Made by a program: the position numbers and the translations under genes
In this document: positions 36,140 to 47,696 of the stretch, piece after piece
Position numbering within the stretch: the stretch's first letter is position 1
Layout of the letters: each line of letters begins with the position of its first letter
Notes under the pieces: model-generated
What the model was told of the DNA's origin: nothing
Seen by the model: only the letters and a program-made list of their open reading frames with translations
Database searches by the model: none
Assembly (NCBI GenBank): GCA_947683625.1
Contig: CANTUR010000125.1
Coordinates: 2,790,001 to 2,854,000 of the forward strand
DNA length: 64,000 nucleotides
From: Mallotus nudiflorus
Taxonomy: Eukaryota; Streptophyta; Magnoliopsida; Malpighiales; Euphorbiaceae
Reading direction: 5' to 3'

Positions 36140-36897
36140 ACCCCATATGAGTCATGAATTACTTCTTTTTATGGCCTCTCCCATTATATATTGGCTTGAT
36201 GGTTGAAATTTTGTACTTTTCTATTACTACTACTACTACTACCCAGTGCTAGCAGACAATTATAAAAAATAAAAAAAAATTTACATCCTCCCATCTTCAC
36301 CTACACATTTACTGCACTAAAAAAGAGCATTAAATGGGGTCTGCGGAAGTGGTTCTTCTTGGAGAGGGTGAGCTGAGGGCGAGGCCGGTTGAGTGATGGA
36401 TCGCATGTGGATGTTGGGAATTTGAGATGGGGTTTGGTGATGGGTATGTTTTGTGGAGTTTGGAAATAAAGGTAGAGGAGGGCGATCGTTGATGTAACTG
36501 GTGATGATGATGTTGCTATAACTATTGCATTACCTCTTCTTAACGAGATCAGATTTTCAAGAACTATGCTCATCACGTTGCTATAAATGATAGCTGTGGG
36601 GAGATGTTAAGGGACATATATCAAATGCCCAGGAGAAGAGTTCATGTGATTCTCAATGCTGTAGGTGAAGATGATTTTAGACAAGATGAGAATTAAGCAT
36701 TTGAAGCATTTCCGGTGCTGGAAGGCTGAATTAATCTTACGATATCCGTCATGTCTCCAAAGATGAGAATCCGAGTTCGCCATCGACGAGGAGATGATAG
36801 AATAGGTAATGCAAGAGTTATAAAAGGAGATCACGTCTCCGGAAGTATCAACATGCACCGAAGTGGCAGCGACAACTGTAGCGGTGACTAAGGAACC

Positions 36898-37529
36898 TCA
36901 TTCGCCGTCGATGTCGTTAACAGCTTCTTCCCCTACAATTTTCTTGCAAAACCAGTGCTCCCTCCATACTATATCCATTTTCTCCATCGGCACATTCTTA
37001 TTTTCTGGCAGCAAGTAGTGTACAAAGACAGTCATCACTATAGCCCACCCTCCAGAAAAGAAGAAAATTTGAGATTTGAAGTGGCAGAGCATAGATAGAA
37101 AAGTTTGTGCAACAATGAAAGTGAATAAAAAGCTCATTGCCACCACACTACTTCGCCCTGCTGATCGAATCTCTAATGCAAAATTCTCATTAAGAACCAA
37201 CCATCCAAGAGAACCCCATGCCCACCCGAATCCGGCCATATAAATACAGATTAAAATCAGAACTATAAAGGCATACCCTTGCCTATACTGCCATGATCAC
37301 CTAGCTTTGCCGCCATAATACCCCCAATCATTATCTGTTACACAAACATCTGTACACCCCCAAATAGAAACAACTCTCGTCTTCCAACTTTATCAACTAT
37401 AAGCATATATATGAACGTTGATACACTACCCACAACCCCTGTTGCTATAGAAGACAGAAGGGATGCACTTTGCTGCCTCTTATGGGCGTGCTTGCATTTG
37501 ATGAAAAGGACGAAGCCATTTCTCTGCAT
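36898..37529 (-). pseudogene. Hexose/H+ symporter (STP family) C-terminal fragment
   Basis: The minus strand encodes the last third of a plant sugar transport protein, a 12-helix plasma-membrane hexose/proton symporter of about 500 residues. Recognisable are TGVVGSVSTFIYMLIVDKVG, the MAGFGWAWG(P/S)LGWLV segment, LEIRSAG, FTFIVAQTFLSMLCHFK, the YLLPE.KNVP signature and a WREHWF tail with a natural stop. It is not functional: the first two thirds are absent, there is an in-frame stop after GGVQMFV, and a single-base shift near 37280 splits the frame. Conserved residues are also changed (GWLVPSEIFPLEIRS is degraded). Similarity begins near 37470. It is contained within the MULE-like element, which suggests capture rather than local decay of a resident gene. 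Confidence 0.8.
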
Positions 37530-38106
37530 TGAAGAAGAGAGCTCAATTCCTTTTTTTTTTTAGGGTTTATGGCAGAACATGAGAGGGGGAAGAAGATGAG
37601 GACATTAAGTTAACGGAAATGTTGGATGTCAGTTAAATAGCGGATCATTTTACTCATTTAAATAGACAGAGTTACGTATTTGGAATAAAAATAAAAATAA
37701 TTTTTTTTTATAAGAATTTATTCGATAATTTTTTATCAACTTACGAGTTATTTTCATAAATTGCGATGTTACAATCAATTGCATGAATTACTGTGCATAA
37801 AATTAATTTTTAATTTTCAATTTTTTTACTTTTTGATAAAAGTTCACCACGTCAGCAGCAGTTAACGGAAGAAGAAGAAGCTGTCTTAGAACCAGGGCTT
37901 CGAATTCCAAAAAAACATAATTCTGTATTTTTTTGATCCCAAAAAAAACATTAGGGACCTCAATGAACCTTTTTCCAAAGTAAAATAACGAGATACTTGA
38001 ATAATCCGTCGTCGTTTTAACTCACCTTCTTCACCTAGTCATTGTTAAGCTGTCTCTACATCTTCATTTCTATTTGAACCTCTTCAAGCTTGTTACAGCA
38101 GTAGCC

Positions 38107-39948
38107 ATGGAAAACTCCAAGGTTCAAGAGGTAACTAAAACCCTAATTTTACATTTCAATCTGAATCTAATGCATTTTCTTTCTGATTCAAATCTGTGGT
38201 TTTTTCTCAGATTATAGAGAAGCAAGTACTTACAGTAGCAAAAGCTGTAGAAGACAAGCTAGACGATGAGATCGCAGCACTAGAACGTCTCGATGTTGAC
38301 GATCTAGAAGCCCTTAGAGAAAGACGCATTCAACAGATGAAGAAATTGGCGGAGAAGCGTAGCCGTTGGATCTCTCTCGGTCACGGCGAGTACTCTGAGA
38401 TTTTCGCTGAGAAAGACTTCTTCTCTGTCGTTAAAGCTAGCGATCGCGTCGTTTGTCATTTCTATCGCGATAATTGGCCTTGCAAGGTAAAAAAGACGAC
38501 ATTTTGAGAATTATTTGTTGAATATTTAGGGTTATAATGAGTAATGTGAGAGTTTAATTAGGGATTTCGAGCTGAATAATTAGGTTTGATTTGGTGTTAA
38601 AGCTATAATCTTTGGCTAGTATCGATTTTGTGATTGATTTTTTTTTTTTTTGTTGAGTAGATTTTGGATTTTAGAGAGCTTGTAGTTGCTAAAATTCAAT
38701 TCATTTGTTTTAAAAGTTAATGCTTTTTGACCGAATAATGGCGTGATTTTGCAAGATTTCAATTGAACTTATGCAAATTGCTCTTTTCCATGAAGCAATG
38801 TTTATGTGTTAATGCCGAGTGTAATTTAGTTTCGTGTATTACCTTATTGATCTATTGAATTTTCATTTGATTGTATTATGCTATATCCAATTGCATATTT
38901 TTTTTGAACTCAACATGTATTGATGTGTGAATTTGTCATTAGTCCTGAGATATATGATTGGAGAGGAGAATTCTTGGCCTTTTCTCCTTTTCCTCCCTTT
39001 TTTTAACTGGGACACTTCAGTCATGTATATTTTGGTGGGAGTGAATTTGCCAGCTCTATGATTGCTTGTTAACGAGGCTTGAGAACAAATCAACTTTGGC
39101 TATGGAAATAGCTCTGCTCGTCTTTAGTGTCTAGAAAGCAGCAAGTGATCCATTTGGACACTAACTATGTGTTATTCTCCAATGCTTGCATCTTGGGACA
39201 TTTGAAAGTGATTATGCTTACTCTCTTTTCTTCCTTAAAACAAAATCATTGTCTCTCTTGTTCATTGCTTGTGCTACACAAATGAAGTACTTGTGCGCCC
39301 AAGCCTTTGCAGGTTCTAACATGGAACAATTGAAACTTCTAATTGTTCCATGTCTCTGCTGTTCGTGAGCAGATTCTATTGGGGAACTTCTTTTGCAGCT
39401 TTTTGAATCAGCAATGAATTCTATTGTCTGAAAAAAGAGATATTTTTACCACCGTTGAATTGGCTTGGATTTTTAGGATTTGCAATCCATGTTTACAGTT
39501 TATTTTTTATTTTCAGGTGATGGACAAGCACTTGAATATATTGGCAAAGCAGCACATAGAGACACGTTTTGTAAAGATTCATGCTGAGAAAAGTCCATTT
39601 TTGGCTGAGAGACTCAAGATTGTTGTTCTTCCAACTCTTGCCCTTATAAAGAATGCTAAAGTGGATGATTATGTGGTACGTAAAACACATAGATGTGTGT
39701 TGTTGACTGAAGTAGATGCTTTTTTTCCGCTTTCACTTTTGAATGCTGCAACTTATAATTTGTTCTAGGTGGGGTTTGATGAGCTTGGTGGGACAGATGA
39801 ATTCAGCACAGAAGAATTAGAGGAGAGGTTGGCTAAAGCTCAAGTCATCTTTTTCGAAGGTGAATCATCTTTAAATTCATCTAAATCTAGTACACAAACG
39901 AGGAGCGTGCGACAAAGTGAAAGTCATGACTCTTCAGATTCAGAGTAG
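38107..39948 (+). CDS. TXND9: Thioredoxin domain-containing protein 9 homolog (phosducin-like)
   Basis: Four exons, 38107-38130, 38211-38486, 39517-39675 and 39769-39948, join in phase 0 (GT-AG) to 212 residues; human TXNDC9 is 226. The start MENSKVQE is followed by an N-terminal helical, charged region (about 10-65: QVLTVAKAVEDKLDDEIAAL, RERRIQQMKKLAEKR) that in phosducin-like proteins contacts the CCT chaperonin. WISLGHGEYSEI and EKDFF lead into the thioredoxin fold (~70-165): VVCHFYRDNWPCK in place of the redox WCxxC site, then RFVKIHAEKSPFLAERLKI and VLPTLALIKNAK with the cis-proline. Only one Cys remains at the active position, so no disulfide exchange is expected. A Ser/Asp-rich tail ends DSSDSE. 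Cytosolic role in tubulin/actin folding is from the family. Intact. Confidence 0.93.
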
Positions 39949-40270
39949 AATCCGGTGCTGTGTGAAGCTGTAATGGGTTTTATCTATAATTATTCAATCA
40001 GTAAAATACCAATTACCCCTGGAAGGTTGCAGTTGCACCTGCTATATTGAGGTGTGACTATGATTTTTGTTTGTTGATTTTATTGTGAGTTACCTTATTA
40101 ACTTACCATTGAAACTTTCTGCATTGAAAGCTTTAATAGATATAGGACATTATTATTATTATAATGATCATCATCATCATCATCATCACCAAAATGATTT
40201 TGATACCGGTAGCAACTATCTGTTTCATCCATGCCAGGCTAAAGAGAATTATAAGATTCATCAAAAACAA

Positions 40271-40307
<37 letters not shown>

Positions 40308-40961
40308 CATCTCACTAGCACCACTTTCTTCACCACGAGCAGGAGGAGCAAGATTAGTATCTCGCCCGGGTACATACCTATGGGTATTCGCGGGAGATTA
40401 GATTTCCTCCATCCATCGGGACTTTGATAGTTACTGTTTATTATTAGAGATAATTATGGAAAATTAGCCATCACCATCATTCTTAGTTAAATTTCAATAT
40501 AATAAAGGAAATATATTAAATAAGGATGGACTAGACTCTCGTCCCAACTCAGCCTGCAAGATGAATAGATTTATTTAGGTGTGTTGAATCTTGTTAACAA
40601 TTTCTGTTGTAGAGTTAGTGAGTCTTATTTGTATCGGATTTGATTTACTCTTAAAGTCAACACAAACGATTAATAAATTAATCGTGTCAAATGAATACAA
40701 CACAAAAATTAAAAGGTTTATATAAATACTACACGTATAGTTTAGTAAAAAATTTCAATACTAACATAACACAAAAATTAAAAGAAAAAATACCCTAAAA
40801 ACTTATTTCAACAATTAGAATATCCTAATTATTTTAAAATTTTATGCGTGTCCTAAAAGGTACAAATATTTACACGCAAAAAAAAAAAAAAAAGACTCCA
40901 ATGGTCTTCTTATTTTCTTCTTCTTCTTGGTTTTATTTCCTCTTCTTCACGCGAGAATCCA
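39949..40961. other. Intergenic, 3' flank of the TXND9 gene
   Basis: Contains CATCAT (about 40168-40189) and TA (about 40270-40302) microsatellites, an A-tract near 40879 and a TTC-rich patch at 40914-40930. No gene seen. Confidence 0.5.
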
Positions 40962-41361
40962 CTTGCCATTAAGCAGAGTCAAGGCCTTGGTGAGAGTACG
41001 GGTGGGGTTCTTGGCTTCGAGCTAGGTAATAAGCTCTACAATCTCAGCTTTGGTCTCGTTGTTGGCATTCAATCCACGATCGGTCTCGTGAAATGAACTG
41101 ACCAGCTGTTTTTTGAGAGCATCAATTTCAGTGGGCTCTCCTTGTCCTTAGGCTGGTCCTCAGCTACCGCCACGACTGAACCCTCGTAATGAGGTCTTCA
41201 CTCATTTTCAGCGTCCACAGCTCCAACGGAGAGGATTGGGACGTGGGGACCTGATTACGAGGTTTTAGGAGAGAACTGAAGGTTTTGATTGAGCAAAGCG
41301 GTAGAAAGGAGGGTCTAGAAGTGAATAACTGAAAAGGTGTAGAATTGAGAGTCTTGCATGG

Positions 41362-41411
<50 letters not shown>

Positions 41412-41430
41412 TGTTGTTGCTACTTGCCAT
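40962..41430 (-). pseudogene. Plastid fibrillin (PAP) first-exon pseudogene
   Basis: The minus strand resembles the first exon of a plastid lipid-associated protein/fibrillin, a plastoglobule structural protein. From 41430 an MASSNN start is followed by a Ser/Leu run created by a (GA)n microsatellite (41366-41408) and a Ser/Pro-rich transit-peptide-like stretch. After a frameshift near 41170, VVAVAEDQP is seen. After a second shift come IDALKKQLV, TDRGLNANNETKAEIVELI and LTLLNGKWIL, which is the fibrillin domain start. An in-frame stop replaces a residue in the LIT-LEAKNP stretch, and another stop replaces the expected Tyr after KWILA, where similarity ends. At least two frameshifts, two stops and no later exons make it non-functional. 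Confidence 0.75.
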
Positions 41431-41502
41431 GTCGATGATGCTCTTATTGTTTCTCAGGAACAATTGAAAGAATCATAGAAAAATAAACCAAAATTTCTAC
41501 TG

Positions 41503-41823
41503 TCTTGTAAAATAAAGATTAAATTACTTATTTTGTTATAGAACTAAACTTGAATTTAGTAGTATTTAACTAGAAGAAAAATATTTTATAGTAGAATGAT
41601 TTTGAGAGAATTTAGAGAGAGTTTGGAGAGAATTTAGAGAACTATAATATTGAAAGAATTTGGAGAGTAATCTATCTTTTCTTCTTCTTAATCTTAACCT
41701 TCTCATTAATGAATTTCAATCCCTTTATATAGAGATTTTCTTTTCACTATTTGAGTACTATTCTCTCACAAGCAATATATTGTTCATTCACAAGCAATAT
41801 ATTGTTCATTCACATTCATAATA
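41503..41823 (-). repeat. Copia 3' LTR (321 bp)
   Basis: Nearly identical to 47377-47696. On the sense strand a TATATAAAG box lies at about 41724-41732. Near the U3 start are two tandem 22-bp units (41766-41809), each holding the palindrome CAATATATTG. Confidence 0.95.
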
Positions 41824-41832
41824 CTCCCCCTT
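41824..41832 (-). other. Copia polypurine tract
   Basis: Sense-strand AAGGGGGAG abuts the 3' LTR, the position where plus-strand priming starts. Confidence 0.8.
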
Positions 41833-41963
41833 GAATAACAATATTTTGCAACTGCCTCGTTAAAACCTTGCTAAATAAAACCCAGTGGGAAAAACTTTAG
41901 CTTAAGGAAAAAGAGTACAGTGCATGATATTCTCCCCCTCAAGTTGATATGTATAATCTTCCT

Positions 41964-43130
41964 TCACATAATATGTAGATGTCGCATTCCAATATCGTGA
42001 ACGTGCTTTCTAAAGATTGCAGTTGGAAGTGCCTTTGTGAAAAGATCAGCTGAATTCTGGCTAGACTGAATATACTTGATATCTATATGATTGTCTTTTA
42101 TTAGCTCTTGAGTGTATGAAAAAAATCTTGGAGGTATATGTTTGGTTCTATCACTTTTGATATATCCTTCCCTTAACTGTGCAATGCATGCTGCATTATC
42201 TTCATATAAAATTGTTGGACTTTTGTTGACTGGAAAACCACAAGATTCTTCAATATGATGTGTCATTGATCTAAGCCACACACACTCTCTACTTGCTTCA
42301 TGTAGTGCAATAATTTCAGAATGATTTGAGGAAGTAGTGATAAGCGTTTGTTTCTGGGAACGCCAAGAAATTGCAGTTCCATTATTTGTGAACACATAGC
42401 CTGTTTGAGATTTCGCTTTATGAGGATCAGATAAATGCCGTGCATCTGCATAACCAATCAATTCTTGTTTTGAATTGTTAGAATAAAATAAACCCAAATC
42501 AACATTTCCTCGAAGGTATCGAAGTATATGTTTGACCCCTTTCCAATGCCTTTTTGTTGGAGCTGAACTGAACCTCGCTAATAAATTAACTGCAAAAGAA
42601 ATGTCAGGTCTAGTACAATTAGCAAGATACATTAGAGCTCCAATAGCATTGAGATATGGAAATTCAGGACCAAGAATTTCTTCATTTTCTTCACAGGGTC
42701 GAAATGGATCGGTTTCAATATTGAGTGATCTAACGACCATTGGAGTACTTAAAGGATTTGCTTTATCCATATTAAAGCGTTTCAAGATCTTTTCTGTGTA
42801 ATTTGATTGATGCACAAATATCCCATTGTGCATTTGCTCAATTTGTAAACCAAGGCAATACTTGGTTTTTCCAAGATCTTTCATTTCAAATTCTTCCTTT
42901 AAGTATACTGTTGCTTCATGGATCTCATTTTCTGTTCCAATGATATTCAAATCATCAACATATACAGCTATAATCACAAATCCGGATATTGTTTTCTTAA
43001 TAAAAATGCATGGGCAAATAATATTACTCATATATCCTTTATTAATCAAATAATCGCTTAAACGATTATACCACATGCGCCCAGACTGTTTTAACCCATA
43101 TAAAGATCTCTGGAGCTTGATCGAATACAT
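41964..43130 (-). CDS. Copia reverse transcriptase (part) and RNase H
   Basis: A 388-codon frame with the distal half of the copia reverse transcriptase and the whole RNase H. Seen in order: LYGLKQSGRMWYNRL, the catalytic YVDD near residue 58, a thumb/connection region, YLANCTRPDISFAVNLLARF near 165-185, RYLRGN, then RNase H motifs (a GYAD-type segment, AISWRSQKQ, SEIIALHEA, YEDNAACI) and a DLFTKALP end. No internal stop. The upstream fingers/palm part is in another frame (43148-43513) because of a single-base shift near 43135, so it cannot be read as one polyprotein. Confidence 0.9.
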   Translation of the reverse strand: MYSIKLQRSLYGLKQSGRMWYNRLSDYLINKGYMSNIICPCIFIKKTISGFVIIAVYVDDLNIIGTENEIHEATVYLKEEFEMKDLGKTKYCLGLQIEQMHNGIFVHQSNYTEKILKRFNMDKANPLSTPMVVRSLNIETDPFRPCEENEEILGPEFPYLNAIGALMYLANCTRPDISFAVNLLARFSSAPTKRHWKGVKHILRYLRGNVDLGLFYSNNSKQELIGYADARHLSDPHKAKSQTGYVFTNNGTAISWRSQKQTLITTSSNHSEIIALHEASRECVWLRSMTHHIEESCGFPVNKSPTILYEDNAACIAQLREGYIKSDRTKHIPPRFFSYTQELIKDNHIDIKYIQSSQNSADLFTKALPTAIFRKHVHDIGMRHLHIM

Positions 43131-43147
43131 TTCTTTGGGTTTTGTAC

Positions 43148-43513
43148 TTAATGCTTCAGCATTTTAAATCCTTCAGGGATTTTCATATAAATGTCACTAT
43201 CAAGTGATCCATACAAATAAGCAGTCACAACATCCATAAGACGCATTTCTAATTTCTTAGAAACTACTAGGCTAATCAGATACCTGAACATAATTGCATC
43301 CATAACAGGAGAATACGTTTCATCATAATCAATTCCTGGCCTTTGTGAAAAACCTTGAGCTACAAGTCTAGCTTTGTACCTTATTATTTCATTTTTCTCA
43401 TTTCTCTTTCGTACAAAGACCCACTTGTATCCTACAGGTTTCACAGTTTTAGGCATAGGAATAATTGGCCCAAAAATATTTCGTTTGTTTAGTGAGTCCA
43501 ATTCAGCCTGCAT
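43148..43513 (-). pseudogene. Copia reverse transcriptase N-terminal part
   Basis: Carries WVFVRKRNEKNEIIRYKARL, VAQGFSQRPGIDYDETYSPV and the following palm segment with MDVVTAYLYGSLD, which includes the first catalytic Asp. It ends in a frameshift before the next reverse transcriptase segment. A single extra base upstream (near 43520) also disconnects it from the integrase frame. Confidence 0.85.
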
Positions 43514-43528
43514 AGCAATCTTTCCATT

Positions 43529-44857
43529 TTATCCAATCATGCCTATTTTGACATTCCATGACTGATTTTGGTTCAGGATCATCTTTGTCATTATGATTTC
43601 ACATGCAACAGTATATGACAATGTTTCATGACTTTCTTTATTTTCTATTTCTTCAAGGATATTTTCCTCGCTATCAATATGATTATCTACTCCCTTTCTC
43701 TTTTGAGAATTTTTATCCTTAGAACCAATTGGTCTTCCACGCTTCTGGCGTGTTTTAGACTCATGAGTGTCTTTATTCTCAAGTTTTATTTCTGGAATTT
43801 CAATACGAGCAGGAGCATTGGCTGTTGGTATATATGATTTAGTCACTCTTTTTGTATCAGTAAATGCATCTGGCAATTGATTTGCAATTGCTTGTAAGTG
43901 CACAATCTTTTGCACTTCTAATTCACATTGTTTTGTGTAAGGATCCAAATGCAATAATGATGGTTCATTCCATGAAATATCCCTTTTCCCTTCTTTCTCC
44001 CCTTTTCCTAATGTTGGGAAAACAACCTCATTAAATTGGCAATCAGCAAAATGTGCTGTAAAAACATCACCAGTTAGAGGTTCAAGATATCTAATAATCG
44101 AGGGTGTTTCAAACCCAACATAAATTCCCAATCTTCGTTGAGGACCCATTTTTGTGCGCTGAGGTGGCGCAATGGGTACATATACTGCACAACCAAAAAT
44201 TTTGAGATGGGAAATATTTGGCTCTTGACCAAATGCCAATTGTAATGGGGAGTATTTATGATATGCACTAGGTCTGATGCGAATTAATGAAGCAGCATGT
44301 AGGATTGCATGACCCCCAAACTGAAATGGGAAGCTTTGTTCTCATTATTAATGGTCTAGCAATAAACTGAAGTCGTTTAATCAATGATTCAGCTAAACCA
44401 TTTTGAGTATGTACATGGGCAACAGGATGCTCAACAATGATCCCAGTAGACATACAATAATCATTGAATGCTTGAGATGTAAATTCACCAGCATTATCAA
44501 GTCTTACCCTCTTGATTGTATAATCAGGGAATTGTGCTCGTAATTTAATAATTTCAGCAAGCAACCTTGCAAATGCAATATTACGAGTTGACAATAGACA
44601 AACATGTGACCATCTACTAGATGCATCAATTAATACCATAAAATATCTGAATGGTCCACATGGTGGGTGAATTGGCCCACATATATCACCTTGAATTCTT
44701 CAAGAAACATAGGTGATTCATTTTGAATTTTAGATGGTGAAGGTCTCAAGATTAATTTTCCAAGAGAACAAGTTGTACATGGCATTTCATTTGATTGAGG
44801 AATTCTTTGCCCCTTCAAGGGATGCCCATGTGAATTCTCAATTATCCTTCGCATCAT
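43529..44857 (-). pseudogene. Copia integrase, in broken frames
   Basis: Three frames cover the integrase. 44857-44630 has the end of the GAG-pre-integrase/zinc region (CTTCSLGK) and the core start. 44639-44268 has the core with VLIDASSRWS, RLDNAGEFTSQAFNDYC and HTQNGLAES, where the DDE residues lie. 44239-43529 has FGQEPNISHLKIFGC, GIYVGFETPSIIRYLEP and a basic tail before reverse transcriptase. A one-base gain in a G run near 44320 shifts the second frame. Another shift lies near 44640-44690. Confidence 0.8.
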
Positions 44858-44895
44858 TACTGATCCAGGATGACCTAATCTGTCATGCCATAAAT

Positions 44896-46554
44896 TTATA
44901 TTGAAGGATCATAAGATTTTTCTTTTATTGCCATATTTGATTCAATTACATGTATATGCATGTAATGCAATCCAGTAGGGAGTTTTGGCAGTCTTTCCAA
45001 TACTTGCATTTTTCCTGATTCATAGGAAACTATATTTAAATATTTGTTACCATTTATAGTAATAGATTGGGTTATCACACCCATTTCGATATATGTCATC
45101 AAAACTCAACAAATTTCTTGTTGATTTTGGTGAAAACAAAGCTTCATCAATTATAAACTTTGTTCCATTTGGTAACATAAATTTAGCTTTGCCAATTCCT
45201 TCAATCAGATCTACAGGACCTGATATTGTTTTTACAACTGCCTTTGTGGGCTTTATTTCAGAGAAATAATCTCTATTTTTCAAGATAGTATGTGTAGTAC
45301 CACTATCTGGTATGCAGAGATCTCCAATATTGTCTTTATGTTGAGTACAATCCATATTAAACTTCAAAATAGATAAACACAAAATTAATCAATTAAGGTA
45401 AAAACATAAAATAATTATAAAGTAGGACATTTTATTTAATTTAAAAATAACATACATAACATAACATATTCTTCAGAATCAAATAAGTAATAACAATATA
45501 CTTAAAATTATAGATGTCTCAATTTCCATTGTCAGTAAAATCATCAGTAAAATCAGAAACATCTAAATGAGTTGTATCATTAACATGAGTATGATGCTCA
45601 TTGAAGTTTATTTCCTTTTCTTTGCCTTTCAATGATGCCTTATAAAGTTGACAAAGATGTGGTGGTGTTCGACAAATTCGTGACCAGTGTCCTTACTACC
45701 ACATCTGAAACACACAGTTTCAGACTTATATTGAGGGCCTTTCTTGAACACACTGATGACTGATTTTAACTTCTTTTGAGGTTGAGTCTGAGTTTGTTGT
45801 GGAGTATTATTATATTTATTTCCACGACCATGGCCAAAGAATTGACCTCTTCCACGTCCATGACCTCTACCTCTCCTACGTCCACGGCTATTGCAATTTT
45901 TATATCTGGAATAATTTGTAGCATTTGCTTCTGGAAATGCTATTGAGCCAGTGGGACGGGATTGATGATTTTTCATCAAGAGTTCATTATTTTTCTCAGC
46001 TACCAGTAGGCATGAAATTAGTTCAGAATATTTTTTAAATCTCTGCATCCTGTATTGTTGTTGCAGTGTAACATTTTGATGCATGAAATGTGGAGTAAGT
46101 TTTCTCCAGCATATCCTCATCTGTGACTGTCTGTCCACAGAATTTTAATTGTGATACTATTCTGAATATTGCAGAATTATAGTCACTTACTTTTTTGAAA
46201 TCTTGAAAGCGTTAAAGCTCTCCATTCATCAGTGACTACTGGTAGTATTACATCTCTTTGATGATCATATCTGTCTTTTAGATCCTTTCAAAGAACACTT
46301 GGATCTTTGACAGTCAAATATTCACATTTTAATCCTTCATCAAGATGACGACGGAGAAAAATTATAGACTTGGCCTTATCTTGCAATGAGGTGTTATTAT
46401 TTTCTTTTATGGTATCAATTAACCCCATTGATTGAAGATGCATCTCTACATCTAGAATCCAAGACATATAATTTTTTCCCGTGATGTCAAAAGCAACGAA
46501 CTCAAGCTTTGCTAGATTTGTCATTATGATAACTAATAAAAAAAAATAACTCAA
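44896..46554 (-). pseudogene. Copia gag and protease, in broken frames
   Basis: 46554-46288 encodes the copia gag N-terminus (FDITGKNYMSWILDVEMHL). 46138-45629 carries later gag, an Arg/Gly-rich stretch and a zinc knuckle of which CFRCGSKDTGH is seen without the final Cys in place. 45382-45047 carries the protease with DSGTTHTIL; the canonical active site is D-S/T-G, here DSG. 45102-44896 is the spacer toward integrase. Several frameshifts and stops separate the pieces. Confidence 0.8.
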
Positions 46555-47363
46555 TTAGAATTCATAAATTTGATGACTACTAAAAAAATCACACATGATC
46601 AGAATTTACTAATTAATTATATCATGAATGAATATTGCAAGAAATAATAGTGGTACAAAAAATGATACAATAATACTTAAAATTATATCAATAGAAAATC
46701 ATCTTCCATATTAATTATTCCTAAAACTATTATAATAGTCATGATCACAAACACAAATATAAATATACCAAATCATGTTTACAATTTAGAGTAAAGAGAG
46801 AAAGAGAAAATGTATGAATTTGTGTGAATGAATACCATTTATAGCTCATCTATTTATAATGAAAAATATAGCCGTTTATTACCGTTATATTACCGTTGGT
46901 AATAAAAATATAGCCGTTAGAATTTTTTTTTTTTAATATAATATATTGAGAAATAAATTATATAAAGTAAAATCAATAAATAATGTTGATATGATTATTT
47001 ATAGCAAGTGAGTTAATATAACGATATGTATAAATATGGGGCAAAACCGTCCATTAATATAAAATGGGGTATAGCCTTCCATTAACATAAATAATAAAAA
47101 ATAAATGTGCACAAATATAAATTGGTAGGAGGCATAGCCATCCATAAGGTTAGAACCTTTTCTAGCAATATTTGCATCAATGGTGTAGTTAGTAAAATAA
47201 AAAAAAAATAACAATTAATATAAAGTTAGATTGAAGAAATAAATATAAATATATAAATTAGTAGGAGGGCATAGCCATCCATGATAATATATAATCAACT
47301 AATATATTCATAAATATTAAATATTAAGAAATATGTACCTTATTGTTTTGATCGAGAGCTCCT

Positions 47364-47376
47364 CGTGCTGATAACG
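47364..47376 (-). other. Copia primer-binding-like site
   Basis: Sense strand CGTTATCAGCACG directly follows the 5' LTR end. This is the place of a tRNA primer site. I do not assign the tRNA. Confidence 0.55.
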
Positions 47377-47696
47377 TGTTGTAAAATAAAGATTAAATTA
47401 CTTATTTTGTTATAGAACTAAACTTGAATTTAGTAGTATTTAACTAGAAGAAAAATATTTTATAGTAGAATGATTTTGAGAGAATTTAGAGAGAGTTTGG
47501 AGAGAATTTAGAGAACTATAATATTGAAGAATTTGGAGAGTAATCTATCTTTTCTTCTTCTTAATCTTAACCTTCTCATTAATGAATTTCAATCCCTTTA
47601 TATAGAGATTTTCTTTTCACTATTTGCGTGCTATTCTCTCACAAGCAATATATTGTTCATTCACAAGCAATATATTGTTCATTCACATTCATAATA
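47377..47696 (-). repeat. Copia 5' LTR (320 bp)
   Basis: Partner of 41503-41823, with three substitutions and one single-base length difference. Contains the same TATA box and the same two 22-bp U3 repeats. Confidence 0.95.

Larger units (their letters stand above)
35750..37984. mobile_element. Pack-MULE-like element with captured gene fragment
   Basis: The 8-bp direct repeat AAAGTAAA lies at 35750-35757 and 37977-37984. Directly inside, the left end (from 35758, GGAGAAAAAATACATTTAGG) and the inverted right end (from 37976, GGAAAAAGGTTCATTGAGG) are diverged inverted repeats about 150-180 bases long. They share TAATGTTT, GAATTCGAAGCCC, a CCGT...CTGAC(A/G)TGG block and TTTTTATCAAAAAG. The 2.2 kb interior has no transposase but carries the C-terminal part of a hexose transporter on the minus strand. 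This is the pattern of Pack-MULEs. The target duplication is 8 rather than 9 matching bases, and family assignment is by structure only. Confidence 0.7.
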
